From Paenibacillus sp. FSL H7-0737 (GTDB lineage Bacteria > Bacillota > Bacilli > Paenibacillales > Paenibacillaceae): 64,000 bases of DNA. Location of the stretch: the NCBI RefSeq assembly GCF_000758545.1, contig NZ_CP009279.1, positions 4,216,001 to 4,280,000 of the forward strand, written 5' to 3'. Below, piece after piece: positions 15,707-24,229 of the stretch. Every line of letters begins with the position of its first letter. Position 1 is the stretch's first letter. The translations under genes were made by a program, and so were the position numbers. The notes beneath the pieces are model-generated. The model was not told where the DNA came from. It searched no databases and saw only the letters and a program-made list of their open reading frames with translations.

Positions 15707-16546
15707 TTAAAAAGCAACACCAATTCCACCTTCACCCGCATAGGTTCCCATTACAGGTCCCATACTTGAGAGTAAAACTTCTTTGAACGGGTGCTTTTGT
15801 AAGATGCGTTCTTTGATCTCAAGTGCAAGCTTCTCACAGTTACTGTGTACTATAGCGATAACAGCCTTCTCGTAGTCATGCTGCTTCTCATCCAAATGCG
15901 CAAGCAGTCGGTTTAATGCCTTTGGAAGACCCCGGGTCTTCTCCACTACCTCAACAGTACCCTCTTCGCTGATTTTAAGCAGTAGTTTGATATTTAGCAC
16001 GGAAGCAACCGCTCCTGATATACGGCTTAGACGTCCGCCCTTCATTACATTCTCAAGTGTATCCAGTGTAAAATATGCGCGAACTTCATCCATTTGCTGA
16101 AGCACCTTGTCCTTCAGTTCCTGCAGACTTGAACAAGTCTGTGACCACTTCGCCGCAAGGCCCACGATCAGCGACAACCCGCCAGAAAAGGTCTTGGAAT
16201 CTATAACCTCTATCGCATTGGTGTGTCCTTCTTCTTGGTACATTTCCATAGCGATCATAGCCGTCTGATAAGTGCTACTAATATTAGAGGACATACAAAT
16301 GACCATAATGTCAGTACCTTCCTCTACTTGCCTGAATGTCTCAAGGAATTGGTTTGGACTTGGACTTGCCGTAGTAGGTAGCTCCTTGGATTCACTCATT
16401 TTAGCATAAAAGGTTTTCGTATCCGTATCCGCAGGCATTAACTCATGCCCAAAATGAACCGGTAGATGGACCACGGAAACATTATACTTCTCCATGTAGT
16501 CAAGGGGTAGGTCAGAACCGCTATCTGTTATGATCTTGATTGCCAT
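15707..16546 (-). CDS. DegV-family fatty-acid-binding protein
   Basis: 279 residues. Opens with IKIITDSGSDLPLDYMEKY, the DegV signature, and carries SSNISSTYQTA and the C-terminal SSMGPVMGTYAGEGGIGVAF pattern, in which the Gly-rich loop and Ser contact the lipid head group. DegV (FakB-like) proteins present fatty acids to FakA kinase; which fatty acid is bound here cannot be told. Monocistronic, with its own terminator. Confidence 0.94.
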   Translation of the reverse strand: MAIKIITDSGSDLPLDYMEKYNVSVVHLPVHFGHELMPADTDTKTFYAKMSESKELPTTASPSPNQFLETFRQVEEGTDIMVICMSSNISSTYQTAMIAMEMYQEEGHTNAIEVIDSKTFSGGLSLIVGLAAKWSQTCSSLQELKDKVLQQMDEVRAYFTLDTLENVMKGGRLSRISGAVASVLNIKLLLKISEEGTVEVVEKTRGLPKALNRLLAHLDEKQHDYEKAVIAIVHSNCEKLALEIKERILQKHPFKEVLLSSMGPVMGTYAGEGGIGVAF

Positions 16547-16717
16547 AATATAAGTACTCTCCTTTCAATATCAGTACTATTATAGCTATCGCCAAATGAA
16601 ATCTCCAGTAACCAATATAACTTGAAAAATCCTTCAATTTGTGCTTATGTCTTTCTTCCTTAACTTGTCCTAATATGATATGGTTTATGAATAAGCGTAT
16701 AGAAATGGAGTGTATGT

Positions 16718-16942
16718 ATGAGTAAGGGAAGAGTATGGAACCGAGGCAAGCATGATGGAACAGGACTATCAAGAAAAAAAAGCGTGGATCAAGAAGTTAC
16801 AACATCTACTGAAACAGAAGCGACTGAAGCTTCAAGTGAACCGTCAAATGCCAGAATTGATACAGTTAAGCCGATGAATCGTACGAACTGGGTAACTCGT
16901 CCTGCACGGGTTATCAATAAAGATTCCAAAAACAAACAATAA
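16718..16942 (+). CDS. Small hydrophilic protein of unknown function
   Basis: 74 residues, starting MSKGRVWNRGKHDGTGLSRK and continuing with a Thr/Glu/Ser-rich middle and a basic end (KDSKNKQ). GGAG lies about seven bases upstream of ATG 16718. The protein looks intrinsically disordered, with no Cys and no membrane segment. It stands alone and is closed by a perfect terminator. I recognise no family. Confidence 0.6.
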   Translation: MSKGRVWNRGKHDGTGLSRKKSVDQEVTTSTETEATEASSEPSNARIDTVKPMNRTNWVTRPARVINKDSKNKQ

Positions 16943-16950
16943 CTATGACA

Positions 16951-16995
16951 AATAGGGTTTCAGAACTTGTCCCAGAGTTCTGAAACCCTATTTTT
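16951..16995. terminator. Bidirectional terminator
   Basis: AATAGGGTTTCAGAAC / GTTCTGAAACCCTATT with T-runs; lies between the convergent small gene and the MFS gene. Confidence 0.85.
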
Positions 16996-17018
16996 ATATG
17001 TTCTTAAACGTAGGTAGT

Positions 17019-18254
17019 TTACATAATTACATCCGGACGCTTATACAAAACGAGTATGGCTGCTGCTATAAGGATCATCCCCATAAATGCGGGTGCGGCA
17101 TGGCCTAGTGATACATAAATCTGACCTCCAATGATAGGCCCAATCATTCTTGCTAAAGCCTGAATAGATTGGCTACCTCCTTGAATCCTACCTTGTTCAC
17201 TAGAATCGACAGATTTGGAAAGCATCCCGTTAAATGAAGGCCCAAAAATCGAATCCCCAAAGCCAAATATAAACATTCCAGCGATAAAAAGAGGATAGAA
17301 TGAGAACAACGCAGATAACGCAATAAAACTGTAACCGATAATTTCCGAAGCCATTCCAAGAATTGCTATACGTTTATCACTAAGCTTCTTCAACAGCTTT
17401 GGCATGATCAAACCTTGTGAAATGATGTCTTGGAGACCCATAATCGAAAACATAAGTCCGATTAGTGCAGGCTTCCAGCTGAAAGTATCCATCGTAAATT
17501 GAGAAAATACTGCCTGTAAAGATCCGTTAGGAATCCAGAGTAAAAACGCTGAGACTAGCAGCCTATTTAAGTTTTTCATGGAAAGTAAGTTTGCAAGCTG
17601 TGAAAATGGATTCAGTCTTACAAAGGTAATCTCCTTCAGTCTATTCTTCTTGGCAAGGCTCTCTGGCATAAAAAAGAATCCATAAACAACATTTAATAAA
17701 GTTATGATTGCTCCAAAATACAAGGGAACAGAATAACCAAACTTAGCAAGTAATCCGCCAATCGTTGGGCCAATGACGGTGCCAACACCTACAACTGCAC
17801 TCACCCATCCGAAGTATTTGGTTCTCTGCTGTGAAGGAATGATGTCTGCAAAATATGCAAAGATCGTGCTTATGCTCCCGCCTGTTATCCCTTCGATTAT
17901 ACGTCCAGCAAATAGTACCCATAGAGCTCCTCCTATGCCAAAAACCAAGTACCCGACGGCGGAACCCAACAGGCATACTAAGAGTAATGGACGCCGGCCA
18001 TATTTGTCGCTCAAAGCTCCAAGTACGGGGGCTGCAAAAAATACACAGACTGCATATACCGAGGTCAGCATCGTAACAACTATTGCTTGTTCTCCCGGAC
18101 TGCTAGTATAAGGCTGCACTAAGAATGGGACGACAGGCATTATGATACTAAAGCCTATTCCGCAAAGAAACACAGAGATAAGACCGAATATTAATGCGTG
18201 TTTATCTACGGATTGTCCTGTGTTCTGTTCATTGTGTGATTTAAATATGGACAT
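17019..18254 (-). CDS. MFS transporter, DHA1 drug-efflux type
   Basis: 411 residues with twelve membrane helices. Motif A is visible in the loop after TM2 (GALSDKYGRRPLLLVCLLGS) and a motif C-like stretch in TM5 (VSAVVGVGTVIGPTIGGLLA), both marking proton-driven antiporters of the tetracycline/multidrug type. The start has AAGGAG upstream. A consensus promoter and a CCTAGG palindrome precede it, and a MarR-family gene lies just upstream on the same strand, so it is likely a MarR-controlled efflux pump. Substrate unknown. Confidence 0.9.
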   Translation of the reverse strand: MSIFKSHNEQNTGQSVDKHALIFGLISVFLCGIGFSIIMPVVPFLVQPYTSSPGEQAIVVTMLTSVYAVCVFFAAPVLGALSDKYGRRPLLLVCLLGSAVGYLVFGIGGALWVLFAGRIIEGITGGSISTIFAYFADIIPSQQRTKYFGWVSAVVGVGTVIGPTIGGLLAKFGYSVPLYFGAIITLLNVVYGFFFMPESLAKKNRLKEITFVRLNPFSQLANLLSMKNLNRLLVSAFLLWIPNGSLQAVFSQFTMDTFSWKPALIGLMFSIMGLQDIISQGLIMPKLLKKLSDKRIAILGMASEIIGYSFIALSALFSFYPLFIAGMFIFGFGDSIFGPSFNGMLSKSVDSSEQGRIQGGSQSIQALARMIGPIIGGQIYVSLGHAAPAFMGMILIAAAILVLYKRPDVIM

Positions 18255-18285
18255 TTATGTTCACTCCTTAAAGTCACTGTTTTGA

Positions 18286-18295
18286 TTCCTAGGAA
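18286..18295. promoter_or_regulatory. Palindrome between MFS promoter and start (operator candidate)
   Basis: Perfect 10-base palindrome TTCCTAGGAA about nine bases downstream of the MFS -10, in the expected place for a MarR-type repressor site. An adjoining AAACATGTTT palindrome (18293-18302) overlaps it. Confidence 0.35.
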
Positions 18296-18303
18296 ACATG
18301 TTT

Positions 18304-18332
18304 ATCGTATCGCCATTTTGTTTCCTTGTCAA
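18304..18332 (-). promoter_or_regulatory. Sigma-A promoter of the MFS gene
   Basis: Minus strand TTGACA (18327-18332), 17-base spacer, TACGAT (18304-18309). Confidence 0.75.
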
Positions 18333-18344
18333 CAAAATAATAAC

Positions 18345-18383
18345 AATAAAAATGCAGCCGTTCTCCATAGAGCACGACTGCAT
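18345..18383 (-). terminator. Terminator of the marR-type gene
   Basis: ATGCAGTCGT / ACGGCTGCAT (one G-U) followed on the minus strand by TTTTATTG. Confidence 0.75.
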
Positions 18384-18409
18384 GTGGTTTCATTTTCATT
18401 ATTCAAATT

Positions 18410-18883
18410 TTATTCCGATTTAATATCTTTACCCTGTTTCTTTATTTCCGCATCCAAATGACTACTATACTTTTCCACGAAACTAAGCATACTATCAAAT
18501 TGTTCCTCGGTTATCTGCGCAAAGACGGCTTTATCCCGCTCTTGAAACTCTTTGTGAAGGTTCTCATGGATTTTATAAATTACTTTTCCTTGCTCAGTAA
18601 GCCTAAAATAGATTTCTTTTTTGTTATCCGACTTCTGGTAGCTTTCGATCAGGCCTTTTTCTATGAGTTTCTTAGTTAATTTACTTATAGCACCGCGAGT
18701 CATAAAAAAGGACTCCGCAAGTTTTGTTACGTTGGAATCTACATTTTTTTCAATGTATTCAATACAATGTACTTCGGAAGATGTATAACCCTTAAGACTT
18801 GCTTCCATCTTATCTTTGTTAAGCCAAACCATCTTATTATATAGGTCCCTGACACCCGTTAGGATCTGATCTTCTTTGTTCAT
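18410..18883 (-). CDS. MarR-family transcriptional regulator
   Basis: 157 residues from the ATG at 18883, eight bases after AGGAGG. The winged helix-turn-helix reads DSNVTKLAESFFMTRGAISKLTKKL with wing SYQKSDNKKEIYFRLTEQG, flanked by the dimerisation helices. It lies immediately upstream of the MFS pump on the same strand with its own terminator between, so the pump has a separate promoter. The likely role is ligand-released repression of the pump and itself. Confidence 0.9.
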   Translation of the reverse strand: MNKEDQILTGVRDLYNKMVWLNKDKMEASLKGYTSSEVHCIEYIEKNVDSNVTKLAESFFMTRGAISKLTKKLIEKGLIESYQKSDNKKEIYFRLTEQGKVIYKIHENLHKEFQERDKAVFAQITEEQFDSMLSFVEKYSSHLDAEIKKQGKDIKSE

Positions 18884-18987
18884 GACCTGTCCTCCTACCC
18901 ACTCTTGCATTAACAATAGTATATCACATTATTTTTTTGTTCCTATTTCAACAATATTCAAAATAATTAATTCAGAATTGAACGAAC

Positions 18988-19034
18988 AGCAAATAGGGTT
19001 TCGAAACGGAAATCATTCGTTTCAAAACCCTATT
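18988..19034. terminator. Hairpin between marR and the FusB-family gene
   Basis: AGCAAATAGGGTTTCGAAACG / CGTTTCAAAACCCTATTGCT. Strong stem, weak T-run; reads as a bidirectional terminator-like element. Confidence 0.55.
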
Positions 19035-19084
19035 GCTCTATAGTCTGAAGCTACCTACAAAAGCAGCCTTTGCTAATCCTAACA

Positions 19085-19732
19085 TTATGCACGAGTGGAG
19101 AGAATGAATCTCTCTAACGCTGCTGTATCCGTAATCCTATGATTACATTCTTGGCTCTCTATGCAAATATATTGGCCAATGGAGGAGTAATCATCCGGCG
19201 AAGATTTTGCAAGCCTGGTCTTGACCGTAAAGAAGGCGAGCTGCTGCTGCCGATTACAGAACAGGCAATACCCCTTCTTGTTCATTGGTGTCATTCTACC
19301 CTCAATACCGATAAACTGCCCTTCGAACGGATATACAATAAATAGTTTATTGGTAGCAATATCTATCCAGCTCAAATATGTCATATATCGAAAGTCGATT
19401 GCTGATAAATCAGGTACCTTCAGCTTCTTATTCTTAGGGAATAACTTCTGAATCTGTTTCGGTGTAATCTGTGGAAAAGGTTCTAAATAAGGCTCTAATC
19501 CACTAAGATACTTCTGAAAATCGTATGCAGTCTCAAAGGCAGATATTTGTTGCAGCAACTGTTGCTGACTATCACTTAGTGTTGAAAAAGCTTCTAATAC
19601 ATTCAACGATGAACGATATCTTACCGTCTCCAAGACTCTTCGATCCGCTACAGTTCGCAGTGTTTTTAGAAGGAAGTCTGTTTGTTTTTTAATAAAATTA
19701 TATTGATGGTTTCTAATAAATGGTGTATTCAT
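19085..19732 (-). CDS. FusB/FusC-family EF-G-binding protein
   Basis: 215 residues, normal for the family. The N-terminal helical domain (MNTPFIRNHQYNFIKKQTDF...) is followed by FRYMTYLSWIDIATNKLFIV. The C-terminal domain holds a four-Cys zinc finger: GYCLFCN (Cys-x2-Cys) and YICIESQECNHRI (Cys-x5-Cys). FusB-type proteins bind elongation factor G and free it from stalled, fusidic-acid-locked ribosomes, giving resistance. Its leader encodes a short peptide and competing hairpins that cover the ribosome site, so expression is probably induced by ribosome stalling. Chromosomal homologues are known in Bacillota, and whether this one protects against fusidic acid is untested. Confidence 0.9.
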   Translation of the reverse strand: MNTPFIRNHQYNFIKKQTDFLLKTLRTVADRRVLETVRYRSSLNVLEAFSTLSDSQQQLLQQISAFETAYDFQKYLSGLEPYLEPFPQITPKQIQKLFPKNKKLKVPDLSAIDFRYMTYLSWIDIATNKLFIVYPFEGQFIGIEGRMTPMNKKGYCLFCNRQQQLAFFTVKTRLAKSSPDDYSSIGQYICIESQECNHRITDTAALERFILSTRA

Positions 19733-19742
19733 TGCTCTTCAG

Positions 19743-19769
19743 CCCCTTATATTTTGAAATTTCATAAGG
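19743..19769 (-). promoter_or_regulatory. Hairpin covering the fusB-family ribosome site
   Basis: On the minus strand CCTTAT pairs with ATAAGG (19745-19750 with 19764-19769), so the AAGGGG ribosome site of the 19732 start lies in the stem. Confidence 0.5.
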
Positions 19770-19775
19770 TGCAAA

Positions 19776-19888
19776 GCCCATTATTAGAAACGATAATATT
19801 TAGTTTGGGCGATCATCCATCCTATCGCACCTCACGCAAAGTATCGCCCTAATTTAGGCTTTGCGTGAGGAACTTCTAGCTAATGGGC
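19776..19888 (-). promoter_or_regulatory. Multi-state leader of the fusB-family gene
   Basis: Perfect inverted repeats compete. CCTCACGCAAAG (19830-19841) pairs with CTTTGCGTGAGG (19859-19870), GCCCATTA (19776-19783) with TAATGGGC (19881-19888), and GGGCGAT with ATCGCCC. GCAAAGCC (19771-19778) can instead pair with GGCTTTGC (19857-19864). The 19859-19870 arm overlaps the last leader-peptide codons, so a ribosome there would block that stem. Confidence 0.6.
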
Positions 19889-19904
19889 AAACCAGCATTA
19901 GCAC
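19854..19904 (-). CDS. 16-residue leader peptide of the fusB-family gene
   Basis: GTG start at 19904 with GGAGGT six bases upstream. The peptide is MLMLVCPLARSSSRKA (an in-frame ATG two codons in gives a 14-mer). It begins about 24 bases from the predicted transcript start and its end lies inside the first arm of a perfect 12-pair stem. This is the arrangement of erm/cat-type attenuation leaders. Inferred, not proven. Confidence 0.6.
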   Translation of the reverse strand: MLMLVCPLARSSSRKA

Positions 19905-19934
19905 AGTACCACCTCCGATTACATTCACGAAAAA

Positions 19935-19942
19935 AGTATAAC
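19935..19942 (-). promoter_or_regulatory. Extended -10 promoter of the leader
   Basis: Minus strand TGTTATACT (TGn-TATACT); no good -35. It would start transcription about 12 bases before the leader ribosome site. Confidence 0.45.
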
Positions 19943-19960
19943 AGGAATGTTTGGAATCGG

Positions 19961-20755
19961 CTAGACCACGTTGCCAACCTCTGCATCATCTCTGGAAGGT
20001 GCTTCACCAATGAGCTGCTTCAAAAGTTTCTTCATCATGACCGAAGCTTTCACTTTGGTGTGAAGACAAGGCGAAAGCTCAATTTCGTAGTTTCCTTGCT
20101 TAATGGTTTCTTTCAATTCCTCAACCGTCGAGCAGGTAATATTCAACCGATTCAGAACACTCCCATATTGCAGACATTGATGACTATCACTACCGGCAAT
20201 CACAGGTACACCAAGCTTTTCAGCAAATGGTGTGATCAGGTTCTTATAAGTCTCTGCCCCCTGCATGTAAATATCCTTTGCATTGAAATCAAAAGCATCT
20301 AATCTCCGAAGCAGCTCCGGGTCCAGTTGATGTAAAGGCGTAGAAGTACGGAAAGGATGAGCTCCGATTTTCCAAAGGTTATGTTCGTCAGCCATGTCCA
20401 GCAGATCCTTGAAAGGAATAAAATCCCCCTCCTGCGTATGTTCATCCAGTAAAGCGCGAACTGCTAGAACATTCTCCTTAAGACCGATCAGCAGGATATG
20501 ACCTGTCTCCGCGATATCCACCTCCATACCTGGAAACAGTTTAAGTCCGTTTACATCATAATAATGTCCGTTATAAGGATAAGTCTGGTCCAGCGTCTCA
20601 TACATCGCAAAGAAATTAGAAGTGTTAAAGTGCTCGGTCAAAGCTACTGCCTGTAATCCATTCGCTTTCGCCTCAAACATCATTTCAGCAAAATATTCAG
20701 GGGAAAAGGTCGATTTCTTAGATAATTTACCGTGGGTATGCAGATCAATATTCAT
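19961..20755 (-). CDS. PHP-domain phosphoesterase/hydrolase
   Basis: 264 residues from the ATG at 20755 (MNIDLHTHGKLSKKS); the long upstream frame overlaps the ECF gene and lacks a ribosome site. Metal-binding PHP motifs are in order: IDLHTHGKLS, ALTEHFNT, PGMEVDIAETGHILLIG, a His in IGAHPFRTST, and AGSDSHQ near residue 225. PHP enzymes hydrolyse phosphate esters with two or three metal ions. It is the last gene of an ECF importer operon, 34 bases after the T component, so it probably acts on the imported compound or a phosphorylated product. Confidence 0.85.
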   Translation of the reverse strand: MNIDLHTHGKLSKKSTFSPEYFAEMMFEAKANGLQAVALTEHFNTSNFFAMYETLDQTYPYNGHYYDVNGLKLFPGMEVDIAETGHILLIGLKENVLAVRALLDEHTQEGDFIPFKDLLDMADEHNLWKIGAHPFRTSTPLHQLDPELLRRLDAFDFNAKDIYMQGAETYKNLITPFAEKLGVPVIAGSDSHQCLQYGSVLNRLNITCSTVEELKETIKQGNYEIELSPCLHTKVKASVMMKKLLKQLIGEAPSRDDAEVGNVV

Positions 20756-20789
20756 GTCTAATTCGTCTCCTTTGAGCTTATGAGTGATG

Positions 20790-21623
20790 TTAATACACCA
20801 GTTTAGGGTAGAGGTAGCCGATCCAGAAAAGCAAAATAACATAAACGGTGGATCCGGATAAAAAGTACCAGTCGGACCGCTTCATTTTCAAATAAGATAA
20901 CTTGATCTTCTTCACTTTCTTATTATTCAGACCGTAGCTAAATCCCCTAGTCTCAAGCGCCTCGATCGTAGTCCGGGAACGTTTAGCGGTGTTTAGCATG
21001 AGTGGATAAAAAGCCAGGATCACAATGCGCAAATAATACGTTGCTGTTCTCCAATACAACAAACCATGTTGCAGCGGTCGTTGCCCTCTCAGTCTGAAGG
21101 ATAACAAAATCTGATGGAATTCCTCCAATAACGTAGGCAAAATACGATAACCATAAGATAAGCTGAAAGCAAATGTATCAGGAATCCCTAAGGATAGCAG
21201 GCCGTCGCTAAGTCTTTCCGGATCGAGACTGGAGAACACCGTAATACTCGCTAGTGATATCACTGAAAGCTTAAGTGTCAGCGTCAACATAGGCAGCAAC
21301 GATTCAATTCCTCCGCCGAAAAAGAGAGACAGGATGAACATCCACCCAATTTGGCTGATTAATCCCAGACACAATATAAAAATAATGTATGGGCTGACTC
21401 GGGAGAGGACAGTCGTTAAGACCATAAGCACGAACATCCCTAAGAGAACTGTACGGTTATGTACAAACCAAGGCACAATGGCAAAGAACAAATACCAAAG
21501 TAGCAGCGTTCGCGGGTCGAGCCTCCCCAGAAAAGTACTGCTGCTGTTATAAGCAGTCCCTAAGAGTTCCAGTTTAATTTGTTCTACAGATATACGGTCA
21601 AGTGCCCGTTTAACGGCTTCCAT
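20790..21623 (-). CDS. ECF transporter T component (EcfT/CbiQ family)
   Basis: 277 residues. Several membrane helices and the cytoplasmic coupling helices with Ala-Arg-Gly-type motifs: FRLRGQRPLQHG and SRTTIEALETRGFSYGLN, close to the 'xRG' pairs that grip the ATPases. The start overlaps the ATPase stop by 14 bases, so the two are coupled. It joins the ATPases to the substrate-binding S component in the membrane. Confidence 0.88.
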   Translation of the reverse strand: MEAVKRALDRISVEQIKLELLGTAYNSSSTFLGRLDPRTLLLWYLFFAIVPWFVHNRTVLLGMFVLMVLTTVLSRVSPYIIFILCLGLISQIGWMFILSLFFGGGIESLLPMLTLTLKLSVISLASITVFSSLDPERLSDGLLSLGIPDTFAFSLSYGYRILPTLLEEFHQILLSFRLRGQRPLQHGLLYWRTATYYLRIVILAFYPLMLNTAKRSRTTIEALETRGFSYGLNNKKVKKIKLSYLKMKRSDWYFLSGSTVYVILLFWIGYLYPKLVY

Positions 21624-23358
21624 GGATTGCAGTTACCTCCTTTTTCACTTCCACTAGACTTACGAATTCCTCTAAGCTGCTGCAAATTTCGGGCAAACCG
21701 AGCATACGACTCAGCTCCATCAATTGTGTCTGAGCCAGACCTGCCCTCCGTAATAGAAGTCCGTCAGCGAAGATTTCATCTTTCGTTCCGTCAGCAATAA
21801 TCCTGCCTTGATGCATAACGATAATCCTAGTCGCCCATTCAGACACAAGCTGCATATCATGTGTCGCGATCACCACTGTCTCAACATGACTGCGAAGTGT
21901 ATCCAGCACATGAACCATTTCTTGTTTGGTCGAAATATCCAGATTTGCCGTAGGTTCATCAAGCAGCATGACGGCAGGCCGAACAGCGGCACCTATGGCC
22001 AGCGACACCCGGCGCTGCTGACCTCCACTCAGGAGACGAGCGTCACGTTCTGCTAATTCACTGAGTCGGAATGCCCTCAGCATTTCTTCTACTCTCTCTT
22101 CCGTATCCGCTATCTTCCGCGCCTTCAAATAATAAGAAATTTCTTTGCGTACAGAATCCTCAATAAACATTTCCTCTGGATTCTGAAATACATATGCTAC
22201 GGTACCGGAGAGACGCTCAGGTGGTAGCCCGTTCACGGTTATCCCCTTGACATTAATGGTTCCTGCTGTAGGCCTAACAATCCCAGCGATCAGCTTCATC
22301 AATGAAGATTTACCCGCTCCGTTGTTGCCAATAAGAGCGATAGACTCACCCTGCCGCAGATCTAACTGAACACCATTCAAGACTGGATGCTTCGTCTTAT
22401 GAATCGTACGGTATGAGAGGTGTACATTCTCCATCTGAACGACACTCTTCTCTTCCCGAATTACAGTAAGGGACTGCTCCTTCATATAGTCAGATGGATC
22501 ATTTCTCTGGATCGCATGCTGCCGTAATATCATGTGGGCGTTCCCTTCTTCAGCACTCAAGGGAAGGAATTGGGTTAGCCGCGCATCAGATTGCAACAGC
22601 CAAGCTGCCCGAGTCACATCGGGGGGATAAATGCCCAGCTCCAGCAGTTCTTTTACAGATGAGAGGGCTTCACGCACCGGCTTCTGCCAGCGCATTCTCC
22701 CCTTATCCATCAGGACAACATGCTTACAATAGTCTGCAATAAATTCCGCATGATGTTCGATCACTACAATGGTCTTCCCATGCTCCTCATTCAAACGGCG
22801 CAAAATATCATAGATATGGCGGGCATGCTGCGGATCCAGCTGAGCTACCGGTTCATCAATGACCAGAATTTCTGGATCCATCGCTAGTGCTCCGGCTAAA
22901 GCGAGCAAATGTTTTTGCCCGCCACTCAATTGCCAGATGAATTCATTTCTTAAATCACTAAGTCCGGTTAGTGCCAGTGCTCGCTCTCCCCGTTCCTTGT
23001 AATCGGCAAATCCATAATTGAGTGGCGTAAACGACACATCATCAAGAACCGTCGGACGCACCAATTGATTCTCAAAATCCTGATAAACATACCCTATATG
23101 CTTGGAAAGCTCAGCTACACTTTTCCCATCCGCCGGTTGTCCACAGATCGTCACCTCTCCAGTGAAGTCCCCTGTGTAATAATGAGGAATCAGGCCATTA
23201 AAGCATTTACACAGCGTGGATTTTCCCGAACCATTACTGCCGATAATAGCAATGAAATCTCCTTCTTCTAGCCGCAAGGATACTTCTTGCAGTACAGGTT
23301 GTTCGGCTCCTGGATAAGTAAAGGTAACTCCGTTCAGTTCGAGTATTGAATTACGCAT
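21610..23358 (-). CDS. ECF transporter ATPase, two fused nucleotide-binding domains
   Basis: 582 residues with two ABC ATPase domains in one chain. The first (1-260): Walker A IIGSNGSGKSTL, signature QLSGGQKHLLALA, Walker B ILVIDEP. The second (about 315-540): Walker A LIGNNGAGKSSL, signature LLSGGQQRRVSLA, Walker B VMLLDEP. This is the fused EcfA-EcfA' form, as in YkoD-like transporters. The gene overlaps the S component by eight bases upstream and the T component by 14 downstream. Confidence 0.93.
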   Translation of the reverse strand: MRNSILELNGVTFTYPGAEQPVLQEVSLRLEEGDFIAIIGSNGSGKSTLCKCFNGLIPHYYTGDFTGEVTICGQPADGKSVAELSKHIGYVYQDFENQLVRPTVLDDVSFTPLNYGFADYKERGERALALTGLSDLRNEFIWQLSGGQKHLLALAGALAMDPEILVIDEPVAQLDPQHARHIYDILRRLNEEHGKTIVVIEHHAEFIADYCKHVVLMDKGRMRWQKPVREALSSVKELLELGIYPPDVTRAAWLLQSDARLTQFLPLSAEEGNAHMILRQHAIQRNDPSDYMKEQSLTVIREEKSVVQMENVHLSYRTIHKTKHPVLNGVQLDLRQGESIALIGNNGAGKSSLMKLIAGIVRPTAGTINVKGITVNGLPPERLSGTVAYVFQNPEEMFIEDSVRKEISYYLKARKIADTEERVEEMLRAFRLSELAERDARLLSGGQQRRVSLAIGAAVRPAVMLLDEPTANLDISTKQEMVHVLDTLRSHVETVVIATHDMQLVSEWATRIIVMHQGRIIADGTKDEIFADGLLLRRAGLAQTQLMELSRMLGLPEICSSLEEFVSLVEVKKEVTAIHGSR

Positions 23359-24229
23359 CTACTTGACCCGCTTCCTGTCTTTTACGTGCAGAACGCCGAA
23401 TCAGGGATATAATCGCTGTTGCTGCAACAATTGCCGCTACCAGCATACTCAGCCAGATTAAGCTCTCTTCATTGGACTCTGCCCATGCAAACTCAAAGTC
23501 ACCAAAGTTCCATCCGGATTCCGAGAGCAATTCCGATCCAAGCGCAACCATGACCATAATCGTTCCAAAAATAACGAGCTTAGGAGATAACCAAGCCCCT
23601 GTTGCATATTTCATGTTCCGTTCACGCGGCTTCATACCAAGCAAAGGTTCGATTTTTCCATATAAACGTGGAACCAGATACATAGTTGGAATTAAGGCGA
23701 ACAAGATACCGGAGAAGAGTACATCGTTCAAAAAGCCAACTCCCTCGATCACAACGATACTCTCTGCCAGACCTTTAACAGCTTCAAGTTCTTCTACACC
23801 CACCCATACTTTCACTATATCCACAACGGAGCTGAAGAACTGGTGAATTGCTACGCCAGTAATCGCCGCCACTCCAACCTGTCTACGATTCTTCGGATCA
23901 GATACCATACGGCCAGCAGTATACATCGCCAATGAGAAAGTGATGAATTTCTCCAATTCGCCCAGCCCACCAAATTGACCTAACATTAGTTCCCCGAAGA
24001 TCACTTCACCTACAGCTGCCCCAATAGCCGCATACAATGGATGGAACAGCATACATAAGGTCAAAGGAATGAAAGCGAAATATTCAATCGATAATTCAAT
24101 GGGGCCTAGTTTGATCCCAGGCACAAGCTCCGTAAACATATTGGACAAGCCATAAAGCGACATCGACAGTACAAAAATCATCATTTTTTGTGACTGGGTC
24201 AGCGTGTAGCGTGTTTTTATCGTACTCAT
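23351..24229 (-). CDS. ECF transporter substrate-binding (S) component candidate
   Basis: 292 residues with about eight hydrophobic segments and little else. The first two thirds have the S-component pattern: YGLSNMFTELVPGIKLGPIE, PLYAAIGAAVGEVIFGEL and a conserved 'AxxG' face in the first helix. The last third adds a loop and one or two more helices, ending in basic residues. Being first in the operon, before the ATPase and T genes, supports the S-component call. The ligand is unknown; there is no riboswitch upstream to indicate a vitamin. Confidence 0.7.
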   Translation of the reverse strand: MSTIKTRYTLTQSQKMMIFVLSMSLYGLSNMFTELVPGIKLGPIELSIEYFAFIPLTLCMLFHPLYAAIGAAVGEVIFGELMLGQFGGLGELEKFITFSLAMYTAGRMVSDPKNRRQVGVAAITGVAIHQFFSSVVDIVKVWVGVEELEAVKGLAESIVVIEGVGFLNDVLFSGILFALIPTMYLVPRLYGKIEPLLGMKPRERNMKYATGAWLSPKLVIFGTIMVMVALGSELLSESGWNFGDFEFAWAESNEESLIWLSMLVAAIVAATAIISLIRRSARKRQEAGQVDA

